A program made the position numbers and the translations under genes. Below the pieces are notes generated by a model. It was not told where the DNA came from, did not search any database, and saw only the letters and a program-made list of their open reading frames with translations. A DNA stretch of 9,112 nucleotides from an archaeon. Lineage in GTDB: Archaea > Thermoproteota > Bathyarchaeia > TCS64. Below are positions 6,492 to 9,112 of this stretch, one piece after another. Every line of letters begins with the position of its first letter. The first letter of the stretch is position 1. Location of the stretch: assembly GCA_020444005.1 (NCBI GenBank), contig JAHLLU010000061.1:1-9112 (forward strand). The letters are read 5' to 3'.

Positions 6492-7325
6492 ATGAGCGCA
6501 CTCAGTAAACTAGCCGATATCGATCGCAGAGTATTCTATTGGATACTCTTCATCGCTCTCATGGTTCCATTCCTAAGCCCAATTGGTTTCCCCATCACAA
6601 TCGCGCCAAACACACAAGATCTCTATGACGGGATGACTGGCGACCAAGTCGATGAGGGAGAAGTATGGATAATCAACTTTGGCTATGGCGTAAGCGCATG
6701 GTCAGAGTGTCATCCAGCTGTTACAGTTTGTACAAAAGCACTGTTCAGAGAGGGAGCCAAGATAATATTCATCGGCCCCCACTATGACGTTGAGTTAACT
6801 TACAACAAGCTACAGGATACCTGCAGAGAAGATTTCGCTACAAAGGAATATGGCGTTGACTATGTCTTCCTAGGCTACTTCACTGGTGGTGAATCAGTAG
6901 TTGCCCAGTTAGCTTCAGACATCGCAAGCGTCTTCCCACAAGACCACTTTGGAACTCCAATAAGTGAAATTCCAATGATGGATGGCGTTGAGGACGTACA
7001 TAGTATCGATGGCGTGCTTTCCTCAGACACAGGCGACTACGGTGGTCACTTCATGACCCAGTGGCAAGGCCCCTACGGAACAAAACTAGCAGAAGTCGGA
7101 ATCGCAATGAACGGTTCAACCGACCTACCAAGATGGCAGGCAGGTAACTTCTTCGGCGTAAGCGTTGGTTCACGAGGCGGTGCAGAGCTAGAACTACTCA
7201 TTGGAGAACTTGGAGAAGCAACAACTGCAATGGACAGCATTAGCGTAAGCCACTTGCTACTAGTAATAGCAATCATAATAGGAAACCTCGGTACAATTAC
7301 CGAAAAACTAGGAGGCAAAGAGTAA
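6492..7325 (+). CDS. Membrane-anchored alpha/beta protein of the four-gene operon (gene 3)
   Basis: A 277-residue protein with an N-terminal membrane helix (about 15-35), a large soluble domain (about 40-248) and a C-terminal helix (about 252-268), the same plan as gene 1. KLADIDRR before the first helix and EKLGGKE after the last place both ends inside and the domain outside the cell. The domain looks alpha/beta: GEVWIINFGYG (56-66), AKIIFIGPHYD (89-99), KEYGVDYVFLGYFTGGES (118-135), FGTPISEIPMMDGV (153-166) and FFGVSVGSRGGAELELLI (220-237). The last four stretches recall a family that co-occurs with DUF6754 proteins. H75 with C73, C80 and C111 may be structural. The frame is open back to 6426, but the ATG at 6492 follows the previous stop by one base and has GGGAGG at 6475-6480, so I chose it. 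Function unknown. Confidence 0.83.
   Translation: MSALSKLADIDRRVFYWILFIALMVPFLSPIGFPITIAPNTQDLYDGMTGDQVDEGEVWIINFGYGVSAWSECHPAVTVCTKALFREGAKIIFIGPHYDVELTYNKLQDTCREDFATKEYGVDYVFLGYFTGGESVVAQLASDIASVFPQDHFGTPISEIPMMDGVEDVHSIDGVLSSDTGDYGGHFMTQWQGPYGTKLAEVGIAMNGSTDLPRWQAGNFFGVSVGSRGGAELELLIGELGEATTAMDSISVSHLLLVIAIIIGNLGTITEKLGGKE
7310..7315 (+). promoter_or_regulatory. Ribosome binding site AGGAGG of operon gene 4
   Basis: AGGAGG lies inside the end of gene 3, nine bases ahead of the ATG at 7325. It fixes that start and indicates independent as well as coupled initiation at the TAATG overlap. Confidence 0.65.
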
Positions 7326-7960
7326 TGGCATATCCAACAGCAACCCTGGACGTAATCGGCCTTTGGGTCGGATGGTTCTTGATGCTAATGATTTACAGCT
7401 ATCCGCTGTACAAGGAAAACGTTGCCTATCGAGCTGCTGAGCATATGTTCATCGGCGTTACTTTGGCGATTACAATAATCACCAACTTCAGTAACGTTAT
7501 GAGAATGTGTATCACGCCCATGCTACAGGGAAACATCCTGATGATAGTACCCTTGGTACTTGGACTCTTGATGTTCACGATGCTAATTCCAGAATATAGA
7601 TGGCTTAGCCGGTACCCAGTAGCATTACTGGTAGGCGCAGGCTTCGGTCTAGGCATCCGTGGAACTATCAAGCCCAACTTGCAGGACGCGATTATCGACA
7701 CCATCACGGCTCCAACAGGAGGCGCTATGATCGATTGGTTCAACTACCTTTACGTGGCTGTAGGATTAGTCTGCAGCATCATGTACTTCATGTTAACATT
7801 CGAGCACAGCGGAGCACTCAAGGCGCCGACTAGAATAGGACGTCTGTTCATCATGGTAGGACTTGGAGCCTACTTCGGTAACACCGTACTGTTCAGGTTC
7901 ACGATGTTGACAGGTAGAGCGCAGTACTTCCTACAAGTACTGAAACTGATACCGATGTAA
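7325..7960 (+). CDS. Six-helix membrane protein of the four-gene operon (gene 4)
   Basis: A 211-residue integral membrane protein with about six helices (roughly 9-27, 41-58, 70-88, 97-113, 138-158 and 171-192). YKENVAYRAAEHMFIGV (29-45), between the first two helices, matches a recurring signature of proteins found next to DUF6754 genes, and YRWLSRYPVALLVGAGFG (91-108) is a second conserved-looking block. Basic residues in the first, third and fifth loops would put those loops inside, giving a topology opposite to gene 2. The start overlaps the gene 3 stop (TAATG), and a pyrimidine-rich terminator follows the stop, so this is the last gene of the operon. There is no recognisable transporter, protease or cofactor-binding motif. 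With gene 2 it would form the membrane core of the putative complex. Confidence 0.82.
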   Translation: MAYPTATLDVIGLWVGWFLMLMIYSYPLYKENVAYRAAEHMFIGVTLAITIITNFSNVMRMCITPMLQGNILMIVPLVLGLLMFTMLIPEYRWLSRYPVALLVGAGFGLGIRGTIKPNLQDAIIDTITAPTGGAMIDWFNYLYVAVGLVCSIMYFMLTFEHSGALKAPTRIGRLFIMVGLGAYFGNTVLFRFTMLTGRAQYFLQVLKLIPM

Positions 7961-7965
7961 CACAA

Positions 7966-7990
7966 CCCCTTTTCTTTTACAATTCTTTTT
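7966..7990 (+). terminator. Pyrimidine-rich terminator of the four-gene operon
   Basis: Three T-tracts (7970-7973, 7975-7978 and 7986-7990) in a C/T-rich stretch begin about 10 bases past the stop codon. There is no hairpin, as is usual for archaeal intrinsic termination. A separate promoter for the next gene follows directly. Confidence 0.55.
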
Positions 7991-7991
7991 C

Positions 7992-8005
7992 AAAACACGT
8001 TTAAC
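7992..8005 (+). promoter_or_regulatory. Possible TATA-like element of the DUF483 gene
   Basis: AAAACACGTTTAAC lies with its TTTAA core about 23-27 bases ahead of the ATG at 8026, the spacing expected for a leaderless archaeal transcript. The core is a weak TATA match, but the lack of a ribosome site at this start fits. Confidence 0.4.
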
Positions 8006-8025
8006 CAGAGAGAACACAAGGTTAG

Positions 8026-8910
8026 ATGAAAGCCATGGAGCAAAGCAAAGTAGAGGCGTTCCTTGAAGAGAAAAATATCTCGCCAAAAGCAAAACTTGAG
8101 GCATATCTAGCTACAAGTCTTAATCTACGCCCAGCAAGCCAGATCACGATCCCAGCAGAGTTCCCAAGTGGACTCCAGATGGGTCAACAAATAGATGAAA
8201 TCGTTCAACCTCAAATGACACAGCTTCAACAAATACGGGATTTACGTGCCCGCGCCATGGCGGTTCAGACATTAAAGAAGCTTCTAGAGAAACAGTTTGA
8301 GACCATAGTGGAGGACTCTGATGAGTACCGAATTCATTATGATTGGGCGAAACAAATGGAACTAAGAACCAATCAAATCAAGGTTCGTCCAACCGTCCAC
8401 GAGTTATATTTCTATAAGGAAAGAAAAACGGGCGGAAAAATCAACAAACTCATGCGTGAACGCGAGAAGATAAGGAGAAAGGTTCAACGCAAACCGGGTG
8501 AAAACGTAAACAGCATCAGGTTTGCGTATCCCGAGGAATTTGATTTCAAGTGGCTTCTGAAACTGGGCGCAGAACTGGGATATCCTGAATGCTGCGTCAA
8601 ACAATATGCAGAGGACCGAAAAAACAACGTAAACGTGGAGGCTAGGGCTGCACAGCAACTTGTAGAGCAAGTGAAGGAGACTGAGGTAGATACTCATGTC
8701 TATTATACTGGCTATTTCTTCCCCTGTAACCCACAATGCGAGAACGCGTTGAAACAGGGGTACAAGTGGCAGGAAACCTTTGACGAGTTACACGAAAAAC
8801 TGGGTGAACTCTACACTCAAAATATCTATGTGAACACAGAGCTTGTTCTCCGACAACCCGAGCTCATCCAAAAATATCTAGCTCAGTTCAAACCCAAAGC
8901 TAAGGATTAG
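8026..8910 (+). CDS. DUF483 family protein with CC...CxxxC cysteine set
   Basis: A 294-residue soluble protein. Residues 1-160 are helical, charged and rich in Gln, Lys and Arg (for example KLMREREKIRRKVQRK, 141-156), and may form a coiled coil or bind nucleic acid. The C-terminal half carries the features I associate with archaeal DUF483: LGYPECCVKQY (184-194) and YFFPCNPQCENALKQG (230-245). The four cysteines C189, C190, C234 and C238 could bind a metal or an iron-sulfur centre; that is inference. The family's function is not known to me. The ATG at 8026 fits the TATA-like element 25 bases ahead; a second ATG at 8035 is an alternative. The gene stands alone after the four-gene operon and its last 11 bases overlap the convergent TIGR04076-like gene. 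Confidence 0.83.
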   Translation: MKAMEQSKVEAFLEEKNISPKAKLEAYLATSLNLRPASQITIPAEFPSGLQMGQQIDEIVQPQMTQLQQIRDLRARAMAVQTLKKLLEKQFETIVEDSDEYRIHYDWAKQMELRTNQIKVRPTVHELYFYKERKTGGKINKLMREREKIRRKVQRKPGENVNSIRFAYPEEFDFKWLLKLGAELGYPECCVKQYAEDRKNNVNVEARAAQQLVEQVKETEVDTHVYYTGYFFPCNPQCENALKQGYKWQETFDELHEKLGELYTQNIYVNTELVLRQPELIQKYLAQFKPKAKD

Positions 8911-9112
8911 GGTAAGGCGGAGTGTATTCTCCCTGATCCACCTCTATTCGTTCAACCTTAAAGATCACTGGACGCTCAGAGTCAGGACAACTATAGTAAA
9001 CGATCTTATCCATATAGTCCCACGGCTCAGTTACCTCCCTTGTCATAGCACTTGTTAATGGCAGAATTGCGCTGAAGGCTGCAAGGCAGACACTATCTGT
9101 TTCTTCAAGAAG
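8900..9112 (-). CDS. TIGR04076-like protein, C-terminal end (N-terminus beyond window)
   Basis: The last 70 residues of a protein whose start lies past the right edge. Visible blocks are VCLAAFSAILPLTSAM, then TEPWDYMD, YYSCPDSERPVIFKVERI and a proline-rich end PPYPNP. This spacing (Cys-x-x-Ala-Phe near the start, a Pro-Trp pair in the middle, and Cys-Pro-Asp followed by Val-x-Phe and Arg near the end) resembles TIGR04076, a family of small proteins of about 90-100 residues in anaerobic bacteria and archaea with unknown function. The two conserved cysteines (9 and 42 in this fragment) may bind a metal. The gene converges on the DUF483 gene with an 11-base overlap, so the two transcripts must be complementary at their ends. 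The partial length and recall-based match limit certainty. Confidence 0.7.
   Translation of the reverse strand, partial: LLEETDSVCLAAFSAILPLTSAMTREVTEPWDYMDKIVYYSCPDSERPVIFKVERIEVDQGEYTPPYPNP

Noticed and set aside
7426..7743. Open frame of 105 codons on the minus strand
   Set aside because: Antisense to operon gene 4, whose hydrophobic codons keep the opposite frame open; no promoter or ribosome site.
8404..8736. Open frame of 110 codons on the minus strand
   Set aside because: Antisense to the conserved DUF483 domain, with no recognisable features.

Overview
The window looks archaeal. AT-rich TATA-like elements sit about 25-45 bases ahead of the first genes of transcription units. Oligo-T tracts without GC hairpins follow several genes. 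One gene belongs to the archaeal DUF483 family. Start sites fall into two classes: internal operon genes with GGAGG or GTGA sites, and first genes without one, as expected for leaderless mRNAs. GC content looks like the mid-40s by eye. An Asgard (for example Thorarchaeota-like) or similar uncultured archaeon would fit, but there is no rRNA or other phylogenetic marker here, so that is only a guess.

Layout. (1) 1-1186, minus strand: a two-gene transport operon with a small DUF485-like membrane protein followed directly by an ActP-type sodium/acetate symporter that runs off the left edge. (2) 1263-3746, minus strand: a large M14-family zinc carboxypeptidase with all expected active-site residues, a C-terminal amidotransferase-like region and no signal peptide. 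(3) 3821-4729, plus strand, divergent from the peptidase: two unrecognised proteins, a four-helix membrane protein with a very acidic N-terminus and a small acidic protein with an amphipathic core. (4) 4730-5050: an AT-rich gene-free stretch of 321 bases with a strong TATA element and a leader of about 90 bases carrying two copies of an 11-base near-palindrome. (5) 5051-7960, plus strand: a tight four-gene operon of membrane proteins. The first and third genes encode soluble domains held between two membrane anchors (the first is DUF6754-like); the second and fourth encode six-helix membrane proteins. (6) 8026-8910, plus strand: a DUF483 protein with a CC...CxxxC cysteine set. (7) 8900-9112, minus strand: the C-terminal end of a TIGR04076-like protein, overlapping the DUF483 gene tail to tail by 11 bases.

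How the genes may work together. The symporter pair and the peptidase suggest uptake and breakdown of small organic acids and peptides, that is, a heterotrophic life style; this is inference. The best candidate for an undescribed system is the four-gene operon at 5051-7960. Its gene order, overlapping or closely spaced starts, internal ribosome sites and alternating topology all point to one membrane complex. I recognise the proteins as resembling a set found together in diverse bacteria and archaea, for which I know of no established function.
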